Origin: Spirochaetaceae bacterium
GTDB lineage: Bacteria; Spirochaetota; Spirochaetia; SZUA-6; Fen-1364
Reading direction: 5' to 3'
NCBI GenBank assembly: GCA_003141795.1
Contig: PLNO01000261.1
Coordinates: 1 to 23,539, forward strand
Length of the DNA: 23,539 bases
Of this stretch, positions 15,973 to 23,412 are shown piece after piece. The notes below the pieces were generated by a model. It was not told where the DNA came from. It searched no databases and was given only the letters and a program-made list of their open reading frames with translations. How positions within the stretch are numbered: position 1 is the stretch's first letter; the number at the start of each line of letters is the position of its first letter. The position numbers and the translations under genes are program-made.

Positions 15973-17031
15973 ATGCTCTTCACCCCCTTCACTCTCAGGA
16001 CGGTAACGCTCCGCAATCGAATAGCGGTTTCCCCCATGTGCCAGTACTCGAGCGAGGACGGGTTCGCTTCGGATTGGCATCTCGTGCACCTGGGAAGCCG
16101 GGCGGTCGGCGGGGCCGGGCTCGTGCTCACCGAGGCAACCGCCGTGGAACCCCGCGGCAGGATCAGCCCGCACGACCTGGGGATCTGGAAGGACGATCAC
16201 GTCTCCATGCTGGAGAGGATCACGCGATTCATCGCCGCACAGGGAGCCGTGCCGGGCATACAGCTTGCACACGCCGGCCGCAAAGCCTCGGTGGCGGCGC
16301 CGTGGGCGGGCGGAGGGCCCGTGGGGGAGGCCGACGGCGGCTGGACACCGGTTGCGCCCAGCGCGATGGCTTTCGCGGAAGGCGCCCTGGTTCCCGAAGC
16401 TCTTACCACCGCAGAGGTCACCGGTGTAGTGGAGGCGTTCGCGAAGGCCGCCCGGCGGGCTTTGGCCGCCGGCTTCAAGGTGGCGGAGCTGCACTTCGCG
16501 CACGGGTACCTCGTCCACGAGTTCCTCTCCCCGTTGTCCAATACGCGCGCAGACCGCTACGGCGGCTCGTTCGACAACCGGACGCGCATTGCGGTGGAGA
16601 CAGCCCGGGCGGTGCGCGCGGTGTGGCCTGACGGTCTTCCGTTGATCGCCCGCATTTCCTGCACGGATTGGACCGCGGGCGGTTGGGACATCGAGCAATC
16701 GGTGCAGCTTGCAGTCGCGTTGAGGCGGGAAGGCGTGGATCTCGTCGACTGCTCAGCGGGGGGAAACGTACACGGGGCGAAGATGGACGCGGGCCCCGGC
16801 TACCTCGCCCCGTATGCGGAAAGGATCAGGCGGGAGGCCGCGGTGCCCACAGCGGCTGTCGGTTTCATCACGTCACCGCAGCAGGCGGATCATATCGTTC
16901 GCACCGGCCAGGCGGATCTGGTCGTCCTGGCGCGCCAGCTGCTCCGTGAGCCGTACTGGCCGCTGCGCGCGGCGGCGGAGCTGCATTCGGAGCTCGAGTG
17001 GCCGAATCAGTACAAGAGGGCGAAGACGTAG
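15973..17031 (+). CDS. NADH:flavin oxidoreductase / old yellow enzyme family (YqjM-like ene-reductase)
   Basis: This is a 352-residue FMN TIM-barrel protein. It has the YqjM-class signature C23 and Y25 (PMCQYSS), the substrate-anion pair in LAHAGRKAS, and the motif HGYLVHEFLSPLSNTRADRYG followed closely by FDNRTR. Family members reduce activated C=C bonds with NAD(P)H. AAGAGG at 15961-15966 fixes the ATG at 15973; a longer frame reaching back to 15829 has unconserved basic residues and no ribosome site. The 203 bases before it hold no convincing promoter or hairpin. Its link to its neighbours is not evident beyond shared redox chemistry. Confidence 0.93.
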   Translation: MLFTPFTLRTVTLRNRIAVSPMCQYSSEDGFASDWHLVHLGSRAVGGAGLVLTEATAVEPRGRISPHDLGIWKDDHVSMLERITRFIAAQGAVPGIQLAHAGRKASVAAPWAGGGPVGEADGGWTPVAPSAMAFAEGALVPEALTTAEVTGVVEAFAKAARRALAAGFKVAELHFAHGYLVHEFLSPLSNTRADRYGGSFDNRTRIAVETARAVRAVWPDGLPLIARISCTDWTAGGWDIEQSVQLAVALRREGVDLVDCSAGGNVHGAKMDAGPGYLAPYAERIRREAAVPTAAVGFITSPQQADHIVRTGQADLVVLARQLLREPYWPLRAAAELHSELEWPNQYKRAKT

Positions 17032-17113
17032 CGGAAGGGGCGTCCGCGGAGCACGCGCCGTTTCCCCCGGCTCCACCGGTGTGAGTATGTTTGTCCAGCA
17101 CAAGGAGGAATGA

Positions 17114-18190
17114 ATGAAGTATCGCAGTCTCGGCCGTTCTGGCCTTATCGTGAGCGAGGTAGCCCTGGGGACGATGCAATTCGGGAGGAACAAGCTCGGC
17201 AACCTCGACCAGGGGGCCACCACCGCGATGGTGAAGCTCGCCCTGGACCGGGGGATCAATTTCATCGACACGGCGGACGTGTATACGCGCGGAGAAAGCG
17301 AGACGCTCCTGGGCAACGCATTGAAGGGCATACGGGAGGAGATAGTCCTTGCCAGCAAGGTGCGCCTGCCCATGAGCGACAACTTCAACAGGGCGGGGGC
17401 GACCCGGGTGAACATCATGCGCGGCATCGAGACGAGCCTGAAGCGCCTCCAGACCGATCACCTCGACCTCTACCAGGTGCACAGCTGGGATTCGAGCACC
17501 CCGCTGGAAGAGACGCTGCGCACCTTCGACGACCTCGTGCGCCAGGGTAAGGTGCGTTACATCGGCTTCAGCAACTGCATGGCATGGCAGGGGGCTGCCG
17601 CCATCGACATGCAGGAGCGTCTGGGCCTGGAGAAGTACGTCACGGCCCAGATGTACTACAGCCTCGTGGGCAGGGGCCTGGAGCACGAGTTCCTCGACTT
17701 CGCTGAAGCCTACGGGATCGGCATACTCGTGTGGAGCCCGCTCGCGGGCGGGTTCCTCTCCGGCAAGTACGAGCGCGGCAAACCCGCCCCCCGTGGCACG
17801 CGCTTCGACGAGGCGGGCGCGTTCATTCCGCTGGACATGGACCGGGCCTACCGCGTGATCGACGTGCTGCGCGCGGTTGCCGGCCGGCACGGGGCGAGCC
17901 CCGCGCGGGTCGCGCTCGCCTGGCTCCTGGGCAGGCCCGCCATCACGAGCGTCATCATCGCCGCGCGCACAAGCGAGCACCTGGAGGACAACATCAAGGC
18001 GGTGGATCTTGCGCTGTCCGCGGAGGATCTCGCGGAGCTGAACGGCGTGTCGGACTCAGGCGTTCCCTATCCGCGGTGGATGGTCCTGCAGCACGACACG
18101 GTGGAAGACCCCCGCAAGAGAGTCCTGCATCCGGAGTTGTACCAGAACGGGGGTCCGTGGCAGAATCTCAGCCGTGAGTGGAAGGGATGA
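17114..18190 (+). CDS. Aldo-keto reductase (second copy in the window)
   Basis: This is a 358-residue aldo-keto reductase with tetrad D52 and Y57 (FIDTADVYTRGE), K82 (LASKVR) and H123 (YQVHSWD). It starts MKYRSLGRSGLIVSEVALGT, the family norm, after AGGAGG (17103-17108) at a five-base spacing. The C-terminal coenzyme loop (SVIIAARTSEHLEDN) is complete. The similarity to the copy in the ABC operon is only at family level, so the two are not a recent duplication. It overlaps the DUF1349 gene. Likely substrate: a sugar or polyol aldehyde or ketone. Confidence 0.93.
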   Translation: MKYRSLGRSGLIVSEVALGTMQFGRNKLGNLDQGATTAMVKLALDRGINFIDTADVYTRGESETLLGNALKGIREEIVLASKVRLPMSDNFNRAGATRVNIMRGIETSLKRLQTDHLDLYQVHSWDSSTPLEETLRTFDDLVRQGKVRYIGFSNCMAWQGAAAIDMQERLGLEKYVTAQMYYSLVGRGLEHEFLDFAEAYGIGILVWSPLAGGFLSGKYERGKPAPRGTRFDEAGAFIPLDMDRAYRVIDVLRAVAGRHGASPARVALAWLLGRPAITSVIIAARTSEHLEDNIKAVDLALSAEDLAELNGVSDSGVPYPRWMVLQHDTVEDPRKRVLHPELYQNGGPWQNLSREWKG

Positions 18191-18809
18191 GACGAAGGTG
18201 GGCGCCGAAGGCTTCTCGCTGAAGGCCCTGCCGGGAGGACTGGTGTGGGCGGGCACGCCCGTGGACTGGAGCGCCCAGGGGGACGCCGGACTCGCGATCA
18301 GCGCGGGGGAGAAGACGGATCTCTTCATCGATCCCGCCGGAACCGTGAGGAACGAAACGGCACCCGCGGCGCTGTTCGTGCCGCCGGACCCGAGCTTCAT
18401 CCTCTCGGCGCGCGTGAAAGTGGCGTTTGCTGCCACCTACGACGCCGGGGTGCTCCAGGTGAGATGCGCGAACGACATCTGGGCGAAGCTCTGCTTCGAG
18501 CGCTCCCCGCAGGGTGAGCCCATGGTGGTGTCCGTCGTAACGCGCGGCGTATCCGATGACTGCAACTCGGTGCCCGTGAAGACCGATACCGTGTGGCTTC
18601 GCATCGCGCAGACGGAGCGGACGACTGCATTCCACTATTCCCTCGACGGGAAGTGGTGGAGCTTCGTGCGCTACTTCTCTCTCGGCGCTCACTTCGAGCT
18701 TCGGGCAGGGCTCTCCAGCCAGTCGCCCACGGGCACGGGGTGCAGGGCCGAGTTCTCGGAGATCAGCTACCGGGCCGGCACGCTCCCCGATCTCAGGTCA
18801 GGGGTGTGA
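18174..18809 (+). CDS. DUF1349 family protein (concanavalin-like fold)
   Basis: This 211-residue protein matches the DUF1349 pattern: an early PGGLVWAGTPVDWS, the central acidic/aromatic strand region, GKWWSFVRYFSL and the closing SSQSPTGTGCRAEFSEI. The fold is a lectin/glucanase-like beta-sandwich; members may bind carbohydrate but have no established reaction. There is no signal peptide. The GTG at 18174 overlaps the reductase by 17 bases; another in-frame GTG at 18198 would give 203 residues and avoid the overlap, and I cannot decide between them. Its 3' end overlaps the convergent kinase gene by 12 bases. Confidence 0.8.
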   Translation: MSGRDETKVGAEGFSLKALPGGLVWAGTPVDWSAQGDAGLAISAGEKTDLFIDPAGTVRNETAPAALFVPPDPSFILSARVKVAFAATYDAGVLQVRCANDIWAKLCFERSPQGEPMVVSVVTRGVSDDCNSVPVKTDTVWLRIAQTERTTAFHYSLDGKWWSFVRYFSLGAHFELRAGLSSQSPTGTGCRAEFSEISYRAGTLPDLRSGV

Positions 18810-20522
18810 GGGGCTGAGCGCCGGCGGGGCCCCGGTCACGGGCGCGCCGCCCGCCCCAGGCGGGGTCCTCGCCAGCGAGGACCCCACGGCCGGAGTGGCC
18901 GCTGTGGCCGGACCCGGCTCCGGCGCGTTGAGGATCGCGAAGCTCCTCTTGTTGTTTTCGTGCAGCCTCGTGTACACGGCAAATCCCCGATTGTAGACGC
19001 GCGCGTTCGCCGCTTGCGGTGCGTAGGTCCTGCGCACGGGCACCATGGCAGCGGCGGCCTCGAAGCCGTTCACCCGTCCCAGCGCGATGCCGCAGAGGAG
19101 CGCCGCGCCGGCAGCCCCGGCGTTCTGCGGGTTGACCACCGCCTCCACTCTCTTTCCCGTGACATCGGCGAGGATCTGGCTCGTGCTGTCGGACACGGCC
19201 CCGCCTCCGGCGAAACGCAGCCTATCCACTGCCTGGCTTTTGTGCTCAATGCATTCGAGGATCCAGCGGCTGTGATACGCAATGCCCTCCACCACGGCGC
19301 GGATCAGCTTCCGCTTTCCCGTTGCCAACCCGATGTTGAAGAACATTCCCCGCGCGTACGGGTCCTCGAATGGCGAGCGGTTGCCGTGCAGCCACGGGGT
19401 GAAGATTGCCCCGCCGCTCCCCGGCTCGGTCTCCTTCACGATGTGGTCGAGGTAGTCGAGAAGCGTCGCGTACTGGCTGTCGGGATGATCGTGGATGCTT
19501 TTCGCATCGAGGTACACGCCGATCTCGTCCAGCGCGAGGTGGTCGCGCACCCACTCCAGGCATTTGCCTGAGGTTTCCTGCTCGCCGACGTAGTTGTAGT
19601 AGCCGGGGCGCGCCGCGGGGAGCGGGCCGATGAGATGCGCCACGTCCACCGCGCGGCGGGGCATGACCTGCGACACCCACCCCGACGTTCCCACGTACAC
19701 GTGGGTGTCGCCGGGGGCCACGCACCCGCAGCCCACCGCCATCATCGTCACGTCCCCGCCGCCCGCCACGACGGTGACTTCCGGCATCAGCCCAAGCTCC
19801 GCCGCGGCGCGCGGGGACAGACGCCCCACGGTTGCCGTGGAGGCCACCACGTCCGGCATGTGCCGGCGCTCGACGCCGAAGGCCCTGAGCAGCGCCGTGC
19901 TCCACCTGCCCCGGCCCGGCCGTGAATCGTAGAGGAACGTCGCATTGGCGCTGTCCTCCGTCATCACGGCCCTGCCCGTGCAGCGCAGGACGAGGTACTC
20001 CTTCACGTCGAGCCATGCGTGGACACGGGCGAAAAGCTCGGGCTCGTTCTCCTTGACCCAGAGGTACTTCCAGACGGGGTCCTTCACGCTGGCCGAGGCG
20101 CCGCCGGTGTAGTACAGGGAGAGCAGAAGCCTGCGCGCATTGAGGCCCTCCACGCGCAGCCCGCTCCCCATGCCGCGTTTCCACTGATCGATCGCCCGCT
20201 GGTCCATGTAGCTCATCGCCGGGCGCAGAGCCGTGCCCGCGGCGTCCACGAGGACGAGGCCCTGCATCTGCGAGCAGAACGACAGCGCCCGTATCGAGGC
20301 TGCCTTCACCCCCGTGCTGCGCAGCACCGCGTGGGTGGATTCGCAGAGCGCCGTCCACCAATCGTCGGGGTTCTGTTCGGCGCCGCCCGAGGCGAGGATG
20401 GTAAGAGGGTAGGGGTGGGAGACGCTGCCCAGGAGGGTGAGTGAATCCCCCAGCTCGTACAGGCAGGTCTTCGCGCTCGTCGTGCCGACGTCGAACGAAA
20501 GGACAATGATGGGCTCAGACAT
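18798..20522 (-). CDS. FGGY-family carbohydrate kinase with Pro/Ala-rich C-terminal tail
   Basis: This is a 574-residue kinase; the family norm is about 500. It has the N-terminal FDVGTTSAKTCLYELG loop with D11, catalytic D257 in AGGGDVTMM, and the C-terminal GGGAVSDSTSQILADVTG ATP site. The fold ends near residue 531 (NNKRSFAIL). The last 43 residues are rich in Pro, Ala, Gly and Thr and look disordered. They include a perfect hairpin in the DNA and may come from loss of the original stop. ATG 20522 overlaps the aldolase stop by eight bases; GTG 20534 is an alternative. With the upstream aldolase it probably phosphorylates a ketose, polyol or related compound whose phosphate is then cleaved. 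Confidence 0.9.
   Translation of the reverse strand: MSEPIIVLSFDVGTTSAKTCLYELGDSLTLLGSVSHPYPLTILASGGAEQNPDDWWTALCESTHAVLRSTGVKAASIRALSFCSQMQGLVLVDAAGTALRPAMSYMDQRAIDQWKRGMGSGLRVEGLNARRLLLSLYYTGGASASVKDPVWKYLWVKENEPELFARVHAWLDVKEYLVLRCTGRAVMTEDSANATFLYDSRPGRGRWSTALLRAFGVERRHMPDVVASTATVGRLSPRAAAELGLMPEVTVVAGGGDVTMMAVGCGCVAPGDTHVYVGTSGWVSQVMPRRAVDVAHLIGPLPAARPGYYNYVGEQETSGKCLEWVRDHLALDEIGVYLDAKSIHDHPDSQYATLLDYLDHIVKETEPGSGGAIFTPWLHGNRSPFEDPYARGMFFNIGLATGKRKLIRAVVEGIAYHSRWILECIEHKSQAVDRLRFAGGGAVSDSTSQILADVTGKRVEAVVNPQNAGAAGAALLCGIALGRVNGFEAAAAMVPVRRTYAPQAANARVYNRGFAVYTRLHENNKRSFAILNAPEPGPATAATPAVGSSLARTPPGAGGAPVTGAPPALSPSHP
18862..18885. repeat. Perfect short hairpin at the convergent junction
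   Basis: GGGGTCCTCGC (18862-18872) and GCGAGGACCCC (18875-18885) are perfect 11-bp inverted arms around a 2-base loop. The hairpin lies 53 bases past the DUF1349 stop and inside the tail-coding part of the kinase gene. It may serve as a rho-independent-like or pausing signal for the plus-strand transcripts, although no T-run follows on either strand. Confidence 0.5.
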
Positions 20523-21180
20523 CGTCTTGCGCACCCGCCCTGGGCGCGTACTTTTTCAGGTAGAACTGGTGCATGAGCCCGGCCTCGATCTTTCCCAGCG
20601 GCTTTGCCCCGCCGAGGAACTCGGCCTCGATGAACGCTCTGCAGCCCTTTTCCAGGACCTGGCAGCAGGTGAACGCTTCCTCCAGGTCTCTGCCCACGCA
20701 GACCGCGCCGTGGTTGGCAAGGAGGGCCGCATTGCGCCCGCGCAGCGCTTTCATCGTCACGCGGACGATCTTCTTCGTGCTGGGAAGCGCGTACGGCGCG
20801 CAGCGCACGCCCGGGCCGACGATCTGCGCGAGGTCGTCCAGAATGGGTGGCACGTCGCGGCGCGTTGCGGCAACGGTGGATGCGCTCATCGAGTGGGTGT
20901 GGATGACGGCGTTTACTTCCGGCCTCTCCGCGTAGATGGCGGCGTGCAGCTTCCACTCGCTGGAGGGCTTTTTCCCGGTGAAGCTGCCGTCGGTGATGCA
21001 CACCTCGGGGACGTCGGAGGGCGCCATGCGCATGTAGTCCTCGCCGGTCGGCGTGATGGCCATGTGGTCGGCATCGATGCGCACGCTGATGTTCCCCCAC
21101 GTGCCCGCCACGAGGCCGGTCTCCAGGAGCTTGCGCCCCATCGCGCAGATCATGGTCCGTGCAAGTGACGCGTCCATCAT
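20515..21180 (-). CDS. Class II aldolase / FucA-AraD family
   Basis: This is a 221-residue zinc aldolase or epimerase. The metal ligands are H94 and H96 (VIHTHS) and H157 (ANHGAV), with catalytic acid E75 (SSEWKLH). From memory, E. coli L-fuculose-1-phosphate aldolase has E73, H92, H94 and H155, a constant shift of two, so the site is complete. The GNISVR and TPTG motifs for substrate phosphate binding are present. The enzyme probably cleaves the phosphorylated product of the neighbouring kinase to dihydroxyacetone phosphate or a similar fragment plus an aldehyde; AraD-type epimerisation is less likely given the FucA-like set. ATG 21180 overlaps the aminotransferase stop (ATGA), and GGAGG at 21185-21189 is close by. 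Confidence 0.92.
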   Translation of the reverse strand: MMDASLARTMICAMGRKLLETGLVAGTWGNISVRIDADHMAITPTGEDYMRMAPSDVPEVCITDGSFTGKKPSSEWKLHAAIYAERPEVNAVIHTHSMSASTVAATRRDVPPILDDLAQIVGPGVRCAPYALPSTKKIVRVTMKALRGRNAALLANHGAVCVGRDLEEAFTCCQVLEKGCRAFIEAEFLGGAKPLGKIEAGLMHQFYLKKYAPRAGAQDDV

Positions 21181-22625
21181 GTGGCCTCCACGTTGGCAAA
21201 GACGCGGTCGAACCGCGCCAGTGCGTCGTCGATCACCTCGTCGGTGTCCGCCGCGCTCGTGTAAAGGCGGCTTCCGGCAAGGGTGATGATCCCCTCCGCC
21301 GTGTACGCCGCCCCGTACTCTTCCATCATCTGCTTGCGATGCTTGATCTCCTTGAGGACGGATACGATGTGGAGGTAATTCAGATCGATGAACATCCCGC
21401 CGACGGTCTCCAGGTGGCAGATCGAGCCCTGGTTGTACGCGACGAAGGGGAGCTTGCGGGCGTCGATGAGGGCTGTCAGGCCCCGGGTGAGCCGATCGCC
21501 GGCTCTGCCGGCGATCTCGCACGCCGCGGTGCGTGCGATCTCTTTGATCGTGAAGTAGCCCGCGGCGGCGCTCAGCGGCGTTGCGGCGAGCGTTCCGCCG
21601 CAGTAGGCCCGCTTCTTTCCGCTCTCGATCCCGGCGGCGAGCCTGTTGACGAGGTCCGCGCGTCCGCCCACCCCGCCCGCGCCGGGGAAGCCCCCGGCGA
21701 CGATCTTGCCGAAGATCGTGAGGTCGGGCCGCACGCCAAAGTATCCCTGGGCGCCGCCCAGGCCTACGCGGAATCCCGTCACCACCTCGTCGAATATGAG
21801 AAGCGCTCCGTACTTCGTGCACAGCCGCCGCGCCTCCCGGTTGTACTCCGCGTCCACGGGCCGCGTGCCGCTTTCCGGTCCCAGCGGCTCGAGGATCACC
21901 GCCGCGGTGCCGCCGCGCAGCCTGTTGAACGCGAGCACGCGCTCCAGGGATGCGATGTCGTTGGGTCGGGCCTCCGTGGTGTGACGGGAGCTCGCCCGGG
22001 GGATGCCGTGCGCCTCGAACCTGCGCGTCCCGGGGATCTTCAGGCTGTACACCATCTGGTCCGACCAGCCGTGGTACGCCCCCCCGATCTTCACGATCTT
22101 TCTCTTTCCCGTGGCGAGCCGCGCGACGCGCAGCGCCGCCATCACCGCCTCGGTTCCGCTGCCCAGCATGCGAAACATCTCCACCGCGGGCATGTGCGCG
22201 TGGATTTCCTTCGCCAGCGCGAGCTCGAACTCGTGGAAGAGTCCGGTGGACGGGCCGCAGCGGTTGAGGACGTCGATGACCTGGTCCCGGACCTCTTTCG
22301 CGTTGCTGCCGAGGATGGTCGGGCCGCCGGCCTGGAGGAAGTCGATGTAGCGGTTTCCGTCGAGGTCGTACAGGTACGCGCCCTCGGCCCGGTCCACCAC
22401 GAGGGGGAAGGGGTAGTTGAAGGCGAGGTTGTGCTGGACGCCGCCGGGGATGTACAGCTTCGCCTCCGTGATCACAGCTTTCGACCTGGCGCACTTCGTT
22501 TCGAAGGAGTCGAGGTACCCTTCCATCCTGTCGCGCCGCACGCCGATCGCGGGACGCTTCATCAGGGCGGCGATTTTTTCGTAGACTTGCGCAGCATCGG
22601 GGTACTGGGTGATTCCGCTCGTCAT
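21177..22625 (-). CDS. Class III aminotransferase, glutamate-1-semialdehyde aminomutase-like
   Basis: This is a 482-residue PLP enzyme. It has D279 (LLIFDEVVTGFR), the PLP lysine K307 (LTIFGKIVAGGFPG) and GSGTEAVMAALR, as in HemL. It carries about 50 extra N-terminal residues before the IPGGVQHN start of the family core. No haem-biosynthesis gene is nearby and it leads an operon with an aldolase and a sugar kinase, so a catabolic transaminase or aminomutase is more likely than HemL itself. A ribosome site AGGAGAG precedes ATG 22625. It would supply an oxo (or amino-shifted) compound to the kinase and aldolase. Confidence 0.9.
   Translation of the reverse strand: MTSGITQYPDAAQVYEKIAALMKRPAIGVRRDRMEGYLDSFETKCARSKAVITEAKLYIPGGVQHNLAFNYPFPLVVDRAEGAYLYDLDGNRYIDFLQAGGPTILGSNAKEVRDQVIDVLNRCGPSTGLFHEFELALAKEIHAHMPAVEMFRMLGSGTEAVMAALRVARLATGKRKIVKIGGAYHGWSDQMVYSLKIPGTRRFEAHGIPRASSRHTTEARPNDIASLERVLAFNRLRGGTAAVILEPLGPESGTRPVDAEYNREARRLCTKYGALLIFDEVVTGFRVGLGGAQGYFGVRPDLTIFGKIVAGGFPGAGGVGGRADLVNRLAAGIESGKKRAYCGGTLAATPLSAAAGYFTIKEIARTAACEIAGRAGDRLTRGLTALIDARKLPFVAYNQGSICHLETVGGMFIDLNYLHIVSVLKEIKHRKQMMEEYGAAYTAEGIITLAGSRLYTSAADTDEVIDDALARFDRVFANVEAT
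21494..21516. repeat. Perfect hairpin inside the aminotransferase gene
   Basis: GATCGCCGGC (21494-21503) and GCCGGCGATC (21507-21516) are perfect 10-bp arms around TCT. It is within conserved coding sequence (residues EIAGRAGDRL). In GC-rich DNA a stem this long can arise by chance. Confidence 0.3.
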
Positions 22626-22651
22626 GGTTAGACTCTCCTCTCTCTCTCGTT

Positions 22652-22680
22652 TTGAGAGTGAGCGCTCACTCGTTAATTAT
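22652..22680 (+). promoter_or_regulatory. Possible promoter of the TetR gene
   Basis: TTGAGA (22652-22657) and AATTAT (22675-22680) are 17 bases apart. The palindromic operator overlaps the -35 box by two bases and fills most of the spacer, which would give autorepression. The match to consensus is modest. Confidence 0.35.
22656..22671. promoter_or_regulatory. TetR-type operator, perfect 16-bp palindrome
   Basis: GAGTGAGCGCTCACTC is a perfect palindrome between the TetR gene and the divergent operon. It resembles known TetR/FadR-type operators with TGA(A/G)TGA..TCA(C/T)TCA half sites. It lies just downstream of the minus-strand promoter start and within the plus-strand promoter, so a bound dimer would block both. 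Confidence 0.8.
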
Positions 22681-22685
22681 TCCTC

Positions 22686-22713
22686 ACTTTATCACAGGTT
22701 TTACGAATTGCAA
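22686..22713 (-). promoter_or_regulatory. Promoter of the aminotransferase-aldolase-kinase operon
   Basis: On the minus strand TTGCAA (22708-22713) precedes TAAAGT (22686-22691) with a 16-base spacer; each matches consensus at four of six positions. Transcription would start near 22679, so the operator at 22656-22671 falls in the early transcribed region, where repressors act as roadblocks. The leader to ATG 22625 is about 55 bases. Confidence 0.45.
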
Positions 22714-22743
22714 GTACTATCTGAGAGGGAGTACACTCATGCG

Positions 22744-23403
22744 ATGGAAGAGAATCTCTCCACGCCGACGTTTCGCCGTCTTCCGGCAGAAAAACAGGAA
22801 AGGCTGCTTGCCGTCGCCAAAAAGGCTTTCTCCGAGACGGGATTTGCAGGAACGAGCATCAATGTCATCGCCGAATCAGCCGGCATCAGCATCGGATCGC
22901 TCTACAAGTACTTCAGGTCCAAGGAGGACCTCTTCCTGGCGATCATCGAGCAGGGGCGGGGCGTTCTGGAGGAGGTGCTGGGCGGAATCGTGGGGACCGA
23001 TGCGCCGGTTCCCGTCCGGATCGAAAACCTCCTGCGCGCCGCCGTGGAGTATTCCCGCAAGGACCCCGAGTTCGTGAGGATCTACATCGATTGTACGACG
23101 CAGGGTCTCGCGCCGCTTGCCGCCCGGTTGTCGAGCAGGATCGAAAGTATCGCGGCCGAAGCGTACGGGCGGCTCATCAGGGAGGCGCAGGCGCGGGGCG
23201 ACGTCGACCCCTCGCTCGATCCGTCCATCACCGCTTTCTGCCTCGACAACCTGCTCCTCATGCTGCAGTACTCGTTCGGCTGCGATTATTACGGCGAGCG
23301 CCTTGCGCTCTTTGCCGGCAGGGCCGCGGTGGAAGACGTCGACGCGACGATCCGCTCGAGCGCCCGGTTCATCTCCAACGCGCTGGGGCTCAGGCAGGCC
23401 TGA
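22744..23403 (+). CDS. TetR/AcrR-family transcriptional regulator
   Basis: This is a 219-residue TetR-type repressor. The helix-turn-helix region is about residues 20-60 (AFSETGFAGTSINVIAESAG followed by SIGSLYKYFRSKEDLF). The rest is an alpha-helical ligand domain. The ATG at 22744 with AGGGAG upstream (22726-22731, slightly long spacing) fits the family; an upstream in-frame reading from 22609 would cross the promoter and operator. It is divergent from the aminotransferase operon, with the palindromic operator between, so it probably controls that operon and itself. The inducer is likely the pathway substrate or an intermediate; this is inference. Confidence 0.94.
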   Translation: MEENLSTPTFRRLPAEKQERLLAVAKKAFSETGFAGTSINVIAESAGISIGSLYKYFRSKEDLFLAIIEQGRGVLEEVLGGIVGTDAPVPVRIENLLRAAVEYSRKDPEFVRIYIDCTTQGLAPLAARLSSRIESIAAEAYGRLIREAQARGDVDPSLDPSITAFCLDNLLLMLQYSFGCDYYGERLALFAGRAAVEDVDATIRSSARFISNALGLRQA

Positions 23404-23412
23404 TCGTTGCCG

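Noticed and set aside
3242..20522. The two FGGY kinases, and the two aldo-keto reductases, as recent duplications.
   Set aside because: The members of each pair share only family motifs; their catalytic loops (GGHD against GGGD in the kinases) and lengths differ, so they are separate lineages.
20515..22494. A 659-codon frame that would fuse a long Arg-rich region to the aldolase.
   Set aside because: The upstream part is an out-of-frame reading of the aminotransferase; the real aldolase starts at 21180 with an ATGA overlap and GGAGG nearby.
21159..22631. A long (490-codon) plus-strand frame across the aminotransferase gene.
   Set aside because: It mirrors the class III aminotransferase and has no recognisable domain, ribosome site or sensible composition.
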